Shown here piece after piece: positions 41,492-54,067 of a stretch of DNA of 64,000 bases (position 1 is the stretch's first letter; each line of letters opens with the position of its first letter). The notes under the pieces are model-generated. The model was not told the DNA's origin. It did not search any database and was given only the letters and a program-made list of their open reading frames with translations. The position numbers were made by a program, and so were the translations under genes. Source of the stretch: Thermoanaerobaculia bacterium (GTDB taxonomy: Bacteria > Acidobacteriota > Thermoanaerobaculia > Gp7-AA8); assembly GCA_017883205.1 (NCBI GenBank), contig JADGNZ010000017.1, forward strand, positions 1-64,000. The letters run 5' to 3'.

Positions 41492-43720
41492 TTACAACTT
41501 CATGCGCCGGAGCGTGGTCGTGAGGTCGCCTTCCTGCACTGGAATGGCTAGGGAGGTGTCGCGCGCGTGGGCGAGCGCGGCGCCCTCGGGCGGGAGGCCG
41601 TAGGAGCCGTCGATGACGACTGCGTCGATCGGCTCGTTCCGAGTCAGGTAGAGATCGATCGTCGCTTCGGTGGCGCGGACGCTGACGCGATGCCATCCCT
41701 CCGCGAGTCCGCCGCGGCGGCGTGTGACCGGCGGAGGGACGATTCCGTTGACGCGCATCGACGCGAACGACGGGGCGCGGAAGATGAGTGCAATGCGTGG
41801 GGCGTTGCGAGCGGAGTGAAGGTGCAACGTCAGGTGCCGGCCGTTCTGATGTTCGTCGCCGATGACCTGCAACTCGGCGGGCGCGAGACCGAGGTTGGGT
41901 GCGGTGGCGACGATTGCGTTTGCCGGCGGCGCTGTCCAGTCGGCGATCTGTTTTGGCGCTGCATCGAAATGGGCGGCTTGCGCGATCGCCGGGAGCATCT
42001 CGTCCGCCTGCCAGCGTGGCGCAGCACCGTCGTCGACGTATTCGATGTTGAGGTGACGCGGAGAGTCGGCCGTATAGGCCGGGACGATGTTCGCGATGAC
42101 GATGCATGCGACCAACGCGATGGCGAGCGCCGTGAGGATCGGGCGCTTCAGGGACGGCATGCTGGCAATGAGTGGCGTGAAGGCCGTGGCGACGAGCGCG
42201 ATCAGCAACGCGATGAATGGCAGAATCGGTTTCCCGAGGGCCACGTACAACGCGAGGCCGAGCGGGAAGATCAGGATGGCTGCTACGGCCGCGCAAAGAA
42301 TCGCCGACGCTCCCTCGCTCAACTTCACGGTTGCGCGAAGCAGCGCGCAAATCGCGAAGGCCAACGCGGGCACGATCGTGAGGTAGCTGCCCCCGGGTAG
42401 GAAGATGGCGAGCGCGATGGCGATTGCTGACCAGCAAATCGCATGACCGAGGAAGAGACCGTCGACGCCGGCGTACTTGATGAATCGTTGCGCAATGACG
42501 ATGGCGGCGCCGATTCCGATCAGCCACGCCGTGGCGATCGACGCTCCCGGATACGCGACCCACACCGCGCCGCCAGCGCGCAGGCCGGCCAGCCAATTGC
42601 CGGCGAAGCCCACCACCAGCGACACGATGATCGTCAGGAAGAACGACAGGACGCCGAGGGTGATCGCGCGCGATCTCGTTCTGCCGTCGCGAGTCATCAG
42701 GAACGATGCGGCCAGCAGAACGACGAGCGAGAGGATGGCGATGCCGAGGGAGTAACGCTGCGGCCACCAGACGACGAAGAAGGAGAGCACGTCAAACCAG
42801 ACAGCGTTGCCGCGGCTTGTTTGGCGGAGATCGGCGGCGGCGAACGCGCGTGCCATCGCCAGGATGTGATCGCCGTGATGCTGCAACGTCGACAGCGTGA
42901 CGTTGTCGAGATTGTCGAGCGGGGAGTGGTAGTGGACAGGCTGACCGATGTTGGCGAATCCGATTCCCGCCAGACCAACGCGTTTGAAGACGGTGAGGTC
43001 AGTGTCGTTCGGCAGTAGCTCGTAGATGTCGTAGTAAAGCGAGCTCGTGGCCGGCCGCGGCAGCGCGCTTGCGATCGTGCGCGCGATCCATTCGTTCTGC
43101 CGGCTGGTCTCGAAGAGGAAACTCGGTCCGTCCGTTCCGCGCGCTTCGATGTTGATGACTCCCGCGGCGTTGCGCAGCAGGTTCGGATCGGCGACGAAGC
43201 CCTCTGCTCCCAGCAGCGCCACCTCTTCGGCGTCGGTGATGAGGTAGACAATCGGATTGCGGAAGCGCTCGTTGCGTAGCGCGCGGGCGATCTCGACGAG
43301 CGCCGCCACGCCCTGTCCATCGTCGGACGCACCGGGCCCGGCCGGCACGGAGTCGTAGTGCGCGGCCAGGATGAGCGCGTCGGGGCGCGCGTCGCCGGGG
43401 GTGCGGGCGATGACGTTCGCGACCGGCGCACAGGTGACGTACGGGCTGCATGCGAACGTACGCTGGATGGCGACGTCGTAGCCTAGGGTGCGAAAGCGGG
43501 AAGCCAGTCGTTCGCGGACTGCATCGTGGGCAGCAGATCCAACCGGGTGCGATGCGGTGCCGATGATCTCGCGCTCGAAGGCCATGGCACGTGCAGCCGA
43601 GAACGAGGATGCTGGCGCCGTTTCGGGCAGCGGCGAAGGACCGCGCATCCGCAGGAGCAGCACGCCAAGGATGGCCGCGAGCATCACGAAAAGGAGTCCT
43701 GCCGCGACGCCACGTTTCAC
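41492..43720 (-). CDS. Membrane-bound M28 family zinc aminopeptidase
   Basis: 742 residues from GTG 43720. The first helix (about 5-24) anchors an extracytoplasmic peptidase domain. Zinc ligands match M28: His121 in AAHYDS, Asp133 in GASDDGQG, Glu165/Glu166 in TDAEEVALLG, and His in QPVHYHSPLDN. After about residue 290 there are some eight membrane helices and a C-terminal beta domain, the order of the ER metallopeptidase/Pff1 branch. It would cleave N-terminal residues from peptides in the periplasm. The start GTG is 8 bases after TACAAT; TTG 43741 is an alternative. Confidence 0.88.
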   Translation of the reverse strand: MKRGVAAGLLFVMLAAILGVLLLRMRGPSPLPETAPASSFSAARAMAFEREIIGTASHPVGSAAHDAVRERLASRFRTLGYDVAIQRTFACSPYVTCAPVANVIARTPGDARPDALILAAHYDSVPAGPGASDDGQGVAALVEIARALRNERFRNPIVYLITDAEEVALLGAEGFVADPNLLRNAAGVINIEARGTDGPSFLFETSRQNEWIARTIASALPRPATSSLYYDIYELLPNDTDLTVFKRVGLAGIGFANIGQPVHYHSPLDNLDNVTLSTLQHHGDHILAMARAFAAADLRQTSRGNAVWFDVLSFFVVWWPQRYSLGIAILSLVVLLAASFLMTRDGRTRSRAITLGVLSFFLTIIVSLVVGFAGNWLAGLRAGGAVWVAYPGASIATAWLIGIGAAIVIAQRFIKYAGVDGLFLGHAICWSAIAIALAIFLPGGSYLTIVPALAFAICALLRATVKLSEGASAILCAAVAAILIFPLGLALYVALGKPILPFIALLIALVATAFTPLIASMPSLKRPILTALAIALVACIVIANIVPAYTADSPRHLNIEYVDDGAAPRWQADEMLPAIAQAAHFDAAPKQIADWTAPPANAIVATAPNLGLAPAELQVIGDEHQNGRHLTLHLHSARNAPRIALIFRAPSFASMRVNGIVPPPVTRRRGGLAEGWHRVSVRATEATIDLYLTRNEPIDAVVIDGSYGLPPEGAALAHARDTSLAIPVQEGDLTTTLRRMKL

Positions 43721-43728
43721 GATCGGGG

Positions 43729-43734
43729 ATTGTA
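43729..43734 (-). promoter_or_regulatory. Putative -10 box of the M28 peptidase gene
   Basis: TACAAT on the minus strand, 8 bases before the GTG. Supports the shorter start. Confidence 0.45.
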
Positions 43735-43771
43735 GCTGCAACCTGCGGCGGCGGGGGACGTAATGAGGGAG

Positions 43772-43866
43772 CAGAGATCAGAGACAAGCGACCAGAGATC
43801 AGAGACAAGCGACACAGGAGATCAGAGACTGGCGATCGTCTGATCTCCGATCTCTAATCCACTGAC
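43772..43866. repeat. GAGATCAGAGAC direct and inverted repeats
   Basis: GAGATCAGAGACAAGCGAC occurs twice and a third, shortened copy (GGAGATCAGAGACTGGCGA) follows; the complement CTGATCTCCGATCTC lies at about 43840-43854. The mixed direct/inverted design sits in the divergent gap before the DUF4097 gene. Confidence 0.6.
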
Positions 43867-43890
43867 CAGCGACAAAAGGACACAAAAGAC

Positions 43891-44673
43891 ATGCTCAAGC
43901 GACTCCTGCTCACTGCCATCCTCACGATCGCTGCCGCGGCTGCGAGTGCATCGACGCTGGACGAGCCGTTCGACCGTACGTTCGATGTCCGGCCGGGCGC
44001 GGTCTTCGCGCTGACGAATACGAATGGGCACATCAACATTCGCGCCTGGGATCAGCCAAAGATTCACATTCACGCCGTGAAGCACGTCGAAAGCCGCGAC
44101 GCCGATGCCGCGCGCAGTGCGATGAAGGCACTGACTCTGGCGGTGTCGCAGCCGAACGGCGGCTTGCGCATCGACACGAAGTATCCGAAGTCGAGCGACG
44201 GCATTCTCGAATGGATCGCCGGCACGAGCGTCAACCTCTCGGTGACCTATGAGGTGATGGTGCCGCGCTCGATGAATCTGCAGATCGAGAATACGAATGG
44301 AGCAGTCGAAGCGAGCGACGTCACCGGTTCGCATCGAGTGGAGACGACGAACGGTCACATCAGACTGGCGCGCTGCGCCGGCGATCTCGATGCGGAGACG
44401 ACGAACGGCGGGATCGAAGCGGAGCTGACCTCAGTCACAGCCGGACACGTCGTTCGCCTGGAGACGACGAATGGTCCGATCAGCGCACGCCTGCCGCGGA
44501 AGCTGGCCGCGAGCTTGGACGCGTCAACGACGAACGGCGGCATCGAATCCGATCTGCCCGTAGCCGCGCGCGGCAAACTGGACAAGCACTCGCTGCGCGG
44601 CACGATCAACGGCGGCGGGCCGGATCTTCGGCTGCGCACGACGAATGGGTCGATTCATATTCAGGGGATATAG
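43891..44673 (+). CDS. Exported DUF4097 beta-helix-like protein
   Basis: 260 residues with a signal peptide (MLKRLLLTAILTIAAAAASA). The mature part shows the DUF4097 repeat: a strand, then TTNG or NTNG turns roughly every 20 residues (LTNTNGHINIRAWD, ENTNGAVEASD, ETTNGHIRLAR, ETTNGGIEAEL, ETTNGPISARL, STTNGGIESDL, RTTNGSIHIQGI). This suggests a right-handed beta-solenoid. The family is common in Gram-negative envelopes and of unknown biochemical role. AAAAGGAC lies about 8 bases before the ATG. Confidence 0.85.
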   Translation: MLKRLLLTAILTIAAAAASASTLDEPFDRTFDVRPGAVFALTNTNGHINIRAWDQPKIHIHAVKHVESRDADAARSAMKALTLAVSQPNGGLRIDTKYPKSSDGILEWIAGTSVNLSVTYEVMVPRSMNLQIENTNGAVEASDVTGSHRVETTNGHIRLARCAGDLDAETTNGGIEAELTSVTAGHVVRLETTNGPISARLPRKLAASLDASTTNGGIESDLPVAARGKLDKHSLRGTINGGGPDLRLRTTNGSIHIQGI

Positions 44674-44698
44674 GGTTCGGGGAGTGGGCGAGGAAAAC

Positions 44699-44768
44699 CG
44701 TTTCACGCGGAGACGCGGAGAACGCGGAGAGAACCTCCTCCGCATCTCCGCGGCTCCGCGTGAAACGC
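44699..44768. terminator. Long hairpin between convergent genes (GCGGAGACGCGGAG type)
   Basis: CGTTTCACGCGGAG at 44699 starts a roughly 33-base arm pairing with 44735-44768, with few mismatches and a tiny loop. It lies between the DUF4097 stop and the stop of the convergent DUF1232 gene, so it could end both transcripts. A CTTTTG follows on the plus strand. Confidence 0.55.
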
Positions 44769-44786
44769 TTTTGACGCACGCCCCTC

Positions 44787-45314
44787 TCACTTCATGATCA
44801 TCTTCTTGATCTTGCTTACGAGATCCGTTCCGATGAGGCCCTCCGCGGCGTTCAGGACGCGCTTGATTGCGACGAGGATGTCTTCGCTGCCGCTCCAATG
44901 TTCCTGAACGACGGCGGCGTCGACGCTGCCGAGGACTTTGCTCAGGACCAGGACACCGAAGACGAGGTCATCGAGATATCCGATCGGTCCCACGATCGCC
45001 TCGGGGATCAGGTCGAAGGGCATGATGTAGTACGCGACGGCGCTGCCGAGCAGGACTTTGTCCTTGCTGTTGACGCGCGCGTCGGTCGTGAGACGCCACA
45101 GCAGGATGAACACGTCGGGAACGAGCAGGAGGAACTCTCCCGCTTTGCCAGCCACGGGACTTTTTCGATCGAGGTACCTGCGCGTGGTGTTGCGGATGCG
45201 GTCGTAGAAACGCGACGCTCGGTCGCGCGGCAAGGCATCGGCCTCCGCGTTGTCGGCGATTTCCCGAGCCAGATCCTCGTCTTCTGCCGCGCCCCTGAAG
45301 GGTGTTTCATCCAT
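44787..45314 (-). CDS. YkvA-like DUF1232 protein
   Basis: 175 residues. The DUF1232 core is clear: LLGSAVAYYIMPFDLIPEAI, then GYLDDLVFGVLVLSKVL. A charged N-terminal segment (EDEDLAREIADNAEADALP) and a basic C-terminus flank it. Members are membrane-associated proteins of unknown role. Its start overlaps the end of the 157-residue gene upstream by eight bases, so the two form an operon. Confidence 0.85.
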   Translation of the reverse strand: MDETPFRGAAEDEDLAREIADNAEADALPRDRASRFYDRIRNTTRRYLDRKSPVAGKAGEFLLLVPDVFILLWRLTTDARVNSKDKVLLGSAVAYYIMPFDLIPEAIVGPIGYLDDLVFGVLVLSKVLGSVDAAVVQEHWSGSEDILVAIKRVLNAAEGLIGTDLVSKIKKMIMK

Positions 45315-45780
45315 TTGATTTCTCCGAAGATGGCGGAAGGTCGGCTCCCCCTCGCCCGAGGGTGACCGCCAGACCGCCGTCGATGATCCAGATGTTCTCT
45401 ATGTCCGCATCGACGAACGATGGCAAAAACCGGTCCAGGGAAACGACGAACGTGGCCGGCTCCTCGTAGTGAACGAGATCGGCCGGCAGCTTGTTTCTTG
45501 CGAGCCCGAAGAGAAACTGAGGGATCGGCAGCGCGCCGAATGCAGAGGCCGAGGCGATGGGGACGCGCACGGTTCGGCCGCTGGCCCTGATCTCGCGAAT
45601 GTCGACGGTGAACGGCACGCTGATGAACTTGCGGATCGTGCCGGAGACGCGAAGCAGACCGTTGAAGAATTGCAGTTCCATCCGCTCGATGGGATCGACG
45701 CGAAAGCTGGCCGCCATGGCGTTGATTTTTTCGCCATCGACGCGAACTTCGAGTTGGTCCCAGGTGATGAAGCGTTGCAT
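45307..45780 (-). CDS. Hypothetical protein, beta-rich, possibly LmeA/DUF2993-like
   Basis: 157 residues from ATG 45780. Alternating hydrophobic strands ([51 protein letters not shown]) suggest a beta-structured lipid-binding-like fold as in DUF2993 proteins, but the likeness is weak and I would not name it. No signal peptide. It is divergent from carB, with only 43 bases between start codons, so the promoters must overlap. Confidence 0.55.
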   Translation of the reverse strand: MQRFITWDQLEVRVDGEKINAMAASFRVDPIERMELQFFNGLLRVSGTIRKFISVPFTVDIREIRASGRTVRVPIASASAFGALPIPQFLFGLARNKLPADLVHYEEPATFVVSLDRFLPSFVDADIENIWIIDGGLAVTLGRGGADLPPSSEKSNG

Positions 45781-45806
45781 GTGCGGTGCGCGGTTGCCAC
45801 TGCTTG

Positions 45807-45812
45807 TATCAT
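45807..45812 (+). promoter_or_regulatory. Putative -10 box of carB
   Basis: TATCAT, 11 bases before the carB ATG at 45824, implying a very short or absent leader. Confidence 0.35.
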
Positions 45813-45823
45813 GCGCGCGCCTC

Positions 45824-49018
<3,195 letters not shown>

Positions 49019-49885
49019 TTGCGCGGCCTGGCGGCCGCGCGTTGTCGGTTGTCGGTTGGATGCGCTTCGCGCGTTGTCAGCGGAATGTTTGGCGAGTCGG
49101 GTTGACGCGGACGCAACCCAAACGAGCTGATCGTGCGCACCGGCTAGCAGTTCGCGCGGTGAAACTTCGAGTCCGCGCGGTAAAACCTCCGGTCCGCACG
49201 GTGAAACCTCCGGTCCGCGCGGTAAAACCTCCGGTCCGCGCGGTGAAACCTCCGGTCCGCACGGTAAACCCTCCGGTCCGCGCGGTAAAACCTCCGGTCC
49301 GCGCGGTAAAACCTCCGGTCCGCGCGGTAAAACCTCCGGTCCGCACGGTAAAACCTCCGGTCCGCACGGTGAAACCTCCGGTCCGCACGGTAAAACCTCC
49401 GGTCCGCGCGGTAAAACCTCGGGTCCGCACGGTGAAACCTCCGGTCCGCGCGGTAAACCCTCCGGTCCGCGCGGTGAAACCTCCAGTCCGCACGGTAAAC
49501 CCTCCGGTCCGCGCGGTAAAACCTCGGGTCCGCACGGTGAAACCCTCGGGTCCGCACGGTAAAACCAAGGGCCCGCATGGAAAACCCTCGGGTCCGCACG
49601 GTAAAACCAAGGGCCCGCATGGAAAACCCTCGGATCCGCACGGCAAAACCAAGGGCCCGCGTGGAAAACCCTCGGGTCCGCACGGTAAACGCAAGGGTTC
49701 GCATGGAAAACCCTCAGGTCTGCACGGTAAAACTCCGGGTCCCACTGCAGCGCCCCGGCTCCGCACGATCAGTAAGCCGGTGTGCACGATCAGCTAGCCG
49801 GTGCGCACGGGCGGCCGGCCCAGCGAAACGCATTCAACTGCGAACGCGCGCAGCGCACCCAACCGACAACCGACAACGCCGAAGG
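49019..49885. other. 867-base intergenic region holding an inverted-repeat-flanked 21-base array
   Basis: Lies between the convergent carB and the gene ending at 49886. The long open frames on both strands arise because 21-base repeats contain no stops; none has a ribosome-binding site or family likeness, so no gene is called. Details are in the repeat entry. Confidence 0.8.
49039..49880. repeat. Composite element: ~28-unit 21-base array inside long inverted repeats
   Basis: Arms at 49039-49148 and 49793-49880 are imperfect inverted repeats. Their inner ends match perfectly for 16 bases (GTGCGCACCGGCTAGC at 49133-49148, complement at 49793-49808) and their outer ends share GTTGTCGGTTGTCGGTTGG. 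Between them, about 28 units near GGTCCGCRCGGTRAAACCTCC run from about 49152. After a one-base slip near 49540 the units alternate (GGTCCGCACGGTAAAACCAAG / GGCCCGCATGGAAAACCCTCG), making 42-base dimers. Many units contain the self-complementary CCGCGCGG. Confidence 0.9.
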
Positions 49886-50956
49886 CTAAGCTACGACAAT
49901 CGCCGGCTGCGCCACTGCCATCTCCGTCTTGAAAGCATTGAACGCGCGCACGGTGTACTGCAGGTGCTTTCCTGCTGCCGAGGCTTGCGCGGGGCCGGAG
50001 AGTTGGCGGTGCGGGCGGGCAGCGCCGGGACGGCGTGAGCGGAAGACGGTGGTGTTGAACGGCGAGGGCTTGGCGAACTCGATGACCAGCTCCTCGATGA
50101 CGACGTCGGCACCGCCGAGGTAGCGGAAATCCCACTCGATGCCTTCGCCGGCGCGGAGATTCGTTTCGTTCGGATTGATCGAAAGATAGATACGGCCGCC
50201 GCTCGATTCGATGTCGATGCGCACCGGCGTGGTGCGAACCGCGAATTCGGTCAACTCGTGAGCGCCAACAAGACGATCCGATGACGCTGGCGGCGCCGCG
50301 ACGAGCGAAGGTGCCTCGGCGCGCGGCGGAGCAGGAATGAACGATGACGAGCGCGGGCGGTCGCCCTGCGAAAACCAGGCGGCGGTTGCCGGACCATTCG
50401 AGGTTACGCGCGTGCGCGAGCGGCGGCGTTTCTTGTCGTCCGTTGCTGGGGCGGCGGCACGAGCGACAGCGGGGGCGGCGGCGGCTTTGACAGCACCTTT
50501 GGCACCGGGTTTCTGTTTGGTGTCAGCGCCTTTCTCCGCTTTCGCGGTTTTGGCGGGTGAGGGTTTCTGCGCCGCTTTTGCGGATGGCTTGGCGGCCGGC
50601 TTCGCGGAAGCCTTCACGGCCGCCTTCGCGACCTTCTTTGGGGTAGCCTTCGCTGCTTTTCCGGAAGCCGGTTTCGCAGCGGCTTTTTTCGCGGCCTTCG
50701 CGGGCGCCGGTTTCTTTACTACGGCTTTCTTGGCCACAGCTTTCTTCGCCGCGGCCTTCTTCAGAGCTGGCTTCTTCGCGGCTGCTTTCTTCGCAGCGGC
50801 TGCTTTGGGCTTCTTCGCTGCCGGCTTCGCTTTCGCGACGAGGCGCGCGGCCGGTTTCTTCGATGCCGGTTTCGCGGTTTTTGCTCGCATCACGGGTTTC
50901 TTGCCCGTACCTTTTTTCGGAGTTGTAGACGCTGTTTTCCCCTGCACCTTCGCCAT
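49886..50956 (-). CDS. Protein with histone H1-like Lys/Ala tail and a C-terminal beta domain
   Basis: 356 residues from ATG 50956. Residues about 10-190 are a Lys/Ala/Pro-rich low-complexity tail with repeats such as AAAKKA, KKAVAKKA, KPAAKPSAKAAQ and PKKVAKAAVKAS, like the tails of histone H1-like bacterial proteins (AlgP/AlgR3, Hc1). The C-terminal 150 residues, starting near AHELTEFAVRTTPVRID, form a beta-rich domain of unknown family (GRIYLSINPNETNLRAGEGI, HLQYTVRAFNAFKTEMAVAQ). The tail should bind nucleic acid. GGAGAGCAGG precedes the ATG. It directly neighbours the 21-base array element. Confidence 0.7.
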   Translation of the reverse strand: MAKVQGKTASTTPKKGTGKKPVMRAKTAKPASKKPAARLVAKAKPAAKKPKAAAAKKAAAKKPALKKAAAKKAVAKKAVVKKPAPAKAAKKAAAKPASGKAAKATPKKVAKAAVKASAKPAAKPSAKAAQKPSPAKTAKAEKGADTKQKPGAKGAVKAAAAPAVARAAAPATDDKKRRRSRTRVTSNGPATAAWFSQGDRPRSSSFIPAPPRAEAPSLVAAPPASSDRLVGAHELTEFAVRTTPVRIDIESSGGRIYLSINPNETNLRAGEGIEWDFRYLGGADVVIEELVIEFAKPSPFNTTVFRSRRPGAARPHRQLSGPAQASAAGKHLQYTVRAFNAFKTEMAVAQPAIVVA

Positions 50957-51101
50957 TCGAGCCTGCTCTCCCGCATCCCCTGAAAAATGGATGGCGCAGT
51001 ATAGCGGCGGTCCCTCGGTTTGCATAGGTGAGAGCAAACTCTCTCTCCGGGCCATGCTGCGGCCTCGAAAACCGGCGTATTGGCTGCCTCACGCCGCGCG
51101 G

Positions 51102-53831
51102 TTATCGCAGTCCGTCTGCGACGTACAGATCGCCGAGCATTCGCAGGGCATCGTAGGCGTAGGCGGTGGCATCGGGTGTGATGCAGATCGGCGCGATTCT
51201 GTAGACGCCGGCCGGCTCGGTGGGGGAGAACTGCTTCCAGGCTTCCCGCGCGCCGGTGGCCAGCGTCACGCGCGTCACCTGGGCGGGGAGGGCGCTGGGG
51301 TGGTAAACGAAAAGAGATGCGCCGTCGGCCGACCACACGATCGGCACCTCGCCCGGCTGGATCGCGGGGACGATCGACGGCTCGGCGCTGGCGTCGACGG
51401 GATAGAGCGCGATCGTCTGCTGCTGCGTCATTCCGGCGACGTAGCGGCCGTCCGGCGATACGGCAAACGGACGGTAGGCATCGCCCCAGATGTTCTCCGG
51501 CGAGATCGCCTTCTCCGTCTCGTCGAGCGTGTCGATGACGTGGAGCTGATAGCCCTTCTTCGGCAACGCTCCGGCGATGACGATGCGGCGCCCGTCGGGG
51601 AGCCAGACCGCGCCGAAGTCGAATGCGCCTTCGATCTTGAGCTCGCGCGACTCGCCGCTTCCGGTCGGGACGACGACGAGCTTCGGCCCGTTGTGGCCGA
51701 GAACGTACTTGCCATCGGGGGAGATGGCGTCGCCGTATCCGTCGGCGATCCGGACCGGCGTCGGCTCGCCGAGACGGCGAAGGTACATCGAGCTGGCCGC
51801 GCCGCCGCCTTCGCGCGGTTCGTTGAAGAGGACTGTTTTTCCGTCGCGCGAAAGATCGGCCAGCATCGACCAGTCCAGCCACGACAAGTCGCGCTCCGCC
51901 GATTCGCCCGGCGCCTGCACTTCCAGCGCCGCACGCCACATGCCGTTCGACAGCAGCACGTGCCCGGCAGGCGCGATGTCGTACAGCCGCATCGATCCGG
52001 TCAGCCGGTTGACGAGCCGCGACTCGCCGGTCTCGGTGTTTACAGCGTAAAGCGCCGGCGGCGCGCCGGTGTCCGTTGCGGTGATCCAGATTTCCTTGTT
52101 GCCTGGGGCCCAGGCCAGACCGGTGACTCCGTGACTCCAGCCGCGCGCGATCGAAACCGGCTTGCCTGATTTTGCGTCGAGGATCGAGACGTCGTTCTTC
52201 CCCGAGTACGACTCCACGAAGGCGATACGCCCATCGGATGCGACGCGGATGTCTCGTAGCGCGTGTGGGGTTTCGTAGAGGACTTTGCCGATCGGCGACT
52301 CGATCCGAAAGGTGCCGTTGCCGCCGCGTATGGCGATGAGGTTCGTGCCGTCGGACGACCAATCGGCTTGCAGAACCTGTTCGGCGATCTCGCGCGGTGT
52401 TCCCCCCGCGACCGGAACGCGCGCCAGCGTGCCGAGACCGGTGAGGCGGTCGCGGCGGAGGAGGACGGCCAGCTCCGTCGACTTCGAGACCGCCAGTACG
52501 TCGGCGTCTTTCACGCCGAGCGGTCGCGGCTCCGGGCTCTGCCGGTTGGCGACGAAGACTTCGGATGGGTTGCCGTCCCACGCTGCGCTGTAGACGATCG
52601 AGTCGCCATCCGGGCCGAAACGCGCCGCACGCACTTCCCCGCGGCGGAACGTCATCCGGTGAAAGATGACCTCGGGAGGTGCTTCTTCCTTCATCTTGTT
52701 TGTCGCGAAGTACCAGCCCGCGAACGCGGCGCCGCCGATCGCAGCGAGAAAGAGAAGCGTCAGAAGAATTGGTGACACGCGCCGGGGCAACGGTTGCGCC
52801 ACGGTCGCATGGCGCACAGGCACGCGCGTCGTTGCGGGCATCGCCGCGGTCGCAGGACGGATTGCGCTTGCGGATGTGCGGCGTGGCTCCGCGGAGTCGG
52901 CGATGCGCATCGTCGGTGTCTGCGCGGTGGACGCTCCCGACAGCGGCGCCATCGCAGGATTGGAGACGCTCGAATACGTTCCGGGAGCCGAAGCCGCTGC
53001 CATCGTCTCGAGGTTGAAAGCGAGATCGCGGGCAGACTGGAATCGAAGGTCGCGGTCCTTTTCGAGGCAGCGGCGCGAAAGGCGGTCGAGTGCCGGAGAA
53101 ACGTTCGGCAGTGACTCGGAGAGGTCGGGCGGATCCTCTTTCAGGATTGCGCTGAGCGTTTCGATCGATGAGTCGCGCTTGAACGCGCGCACGCCGGTCA
53201 GCATCTCGTACAGGATTGCGCCGAACGCGAAGATGTCGGATCGCGTGTCGACCTTCTCGCCGCGAACCTGCTCCGGCGACATGTAGCCGACCGTGCCCAG
53301 GACCATGCCGGGCTCGGTGGCCGCCTGGGGAAAGAGGCCGCCATCGTCGGAGGTGGCGCTCAGTTTGGCGATGCCGAAGTCGAGGATCTTGGCCCGGCCG
53401 TCGCGCGTGAGGAAGATGTTGTCGGGCTTCAGGTCGCGATGAATGATGCCTTTCTCGTGCGCCGCGGCGAGGCCGTTCGCGACCTGCAGCGCGGCATCGA
53501 TCGCGCGCCGTGTCGCCAACGGCCCGCGCTCCAATCGCTCTCGAAGGGTCTCTCCTTCGAGCAGCTCGCTGACGATGTAGGCCGTGCCGTTCTCGTTGCC
53601 GACGTCGTAGATCGTCAACAGGTTGGGATGGTTGAGCATCCCGGTGGCTCGCGCTTCCTGCTCGAAGCGCTGCACGCGCTCCTGGTCGCTGAGCGTAAGA
53701 GCGGTGAGGATCTTGACCGCGACGTCGCGCCCGAGGCGGGTGTCTCTGGCGCGGTAGACAGCGCCCATTCCTCCTTCGCCGAGAAGGCTGACGATCCGAT
53801 AGGGACCGAGCATCGCGTCAGGCTGCAGCAT
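51102..53831 (-). CDS. Transmembrane Ser/Thr protein kinase with TolB-like propeller
   Basis: 909 residues. An N-terminal Pkn2-type kinase domain (about 9-275): glycine loop [15 protein letters not shown], Lys40 in VAVKIL, catalytic HRDLKPDN (near residue 133), DFG region (KILDFGIAK), [20 protein letters not shown] and [11 protein letters not shown] Pro/Ala/Thr linker and a single membrane helix (about 365-385, [18 protein letters not shown]) follow, then an extracytoplasmic six- to seven-bladed WD40/TolB-like propeller ([25 protein letters not shown]). This kinase-propeller fusion is frequent in Acidobacteriota. The start at [12 protein letters not shown] avoids a false extension across the hairpin repeats. 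It is divergent from the TonB receptor. Confidence 0.93.
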   Translation of the reverse strand: MLQPDAMLGPYRIVSLLGEGGMGAVYRARDTRLGRDVAVKILTALTLSDQERVQRFEQEARATGMLNHPNLLTIYDVGNENGTAYIVSELLEGETLRERLERGPLATRRAIDAALQVANGLAAAHEKGIIHRDLKPDNIFLTRDGRAKILDFGIAKLSATSDDGGLFPQAATEPGMVLGTVGYMSPEQVRGEKVDTRSDIFAFGAILYEMLTGVRAFKRDSSIETLSAILKEDPPDLSESLPNVSPALDRLSRRCLEKDRDLRFQSARDLAFNLETMAAASAPGTYSSVSNPAMAPLSGASTAQTPTMRIADSAEPRRTSASAIRPATAAMPATTRVPVRHATVAQPLPRRVSPILLTLLFLAAIGGAAFAGWYFATNKMKEEAPPEVIFHRMTFRRGEVRAARFGPDGDSIVYSAAWDGNPSEVFVANRQSPEPRPLGVKDADVLAVSKSTELAVLLRRDRLTGLGTLARVPVAGGTPREIAEQVLQADWSSDGTNLIAIRGGNGTFRIESPIGKVLYETPHALRDIRVASDGRIAFVESYSGKNDVSILDAKSGKPVSIARGWSHGVTGLAWAPGNKEIWITATDTGAPPALYAVNTETGESRLVNRLTGSMRLYDIAPAGHVLLSNGMWRAALEVQAPGESAERDLSWLDWSMLADLSRDGKTVLFNEPREGGGAASSMYLRRLGEPTPVRIADGYGDAISPDGKYVLGHNGPKLVVVPTGSGESRELKIEGAFDFGAVWLPDGRRIVIAGALPKKGYQLHVIDTLDETEKAISPENIWGDAYRPFAVSPDGRYVAGMTQQQTIALYPVDASAEPSIVPAIQPGEVPIVWSADGASLFVYHPSALPAQVTRVTLATGAREAWKQFSPTEPAGVYRIAPICITPDATAYAYDALRMLGDLYVADGLR

Positions 53832-53876
53832 GGGGTGAGCGCATGGTAGCAGCGCGCGTGCGGGTGTGGGAGGAGT

Positions 53877-54005
53877 GCGAGCGTCTCGCTCGCGGCATCC
53901 GGGGCGTCCTCGCCCCGGATGTTTTCTTGCGAAGAGACTCTCTGACAGCCACAGCGCAACAAGCACTCGGGTGAGGACGCCCGACTGCCCGCGGGCGAGA
54001 CGCCC
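53877..54005. repeat. Four-hairpin REPIN-like cluster
   Basis: Four hairpins in order: GCGAGCG-TCT-CGCTCGC (53877-53893), an 11-base stem around TCCT (53896-53921), GGGTG-AGGA-CGCCC (53969-53982) and GGGCG-AGA-CGCCC (53993-54005). The outer two read TCT/AGA and the inner two TCCT/AGGA, so the locus is a mirror-like doublet. The second is followed by TTTTCTT and looks like a terminator on the plus strand. Confidence 0.75.
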
Positions 54006-54067
54006 ACACTCCTCATCGGCTAAACTCCCGCGCGTTCGGACCAATTTAGCTTTTCGAGGTGGACGTC

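Noticed and set aside
49077..49797. Long repetitive open frames on both strands of the 49-kb array
   Set aside because: They are open only because the 21-bp unit has no stop; there are no ribosome sites, and frames on both strands are equally open.
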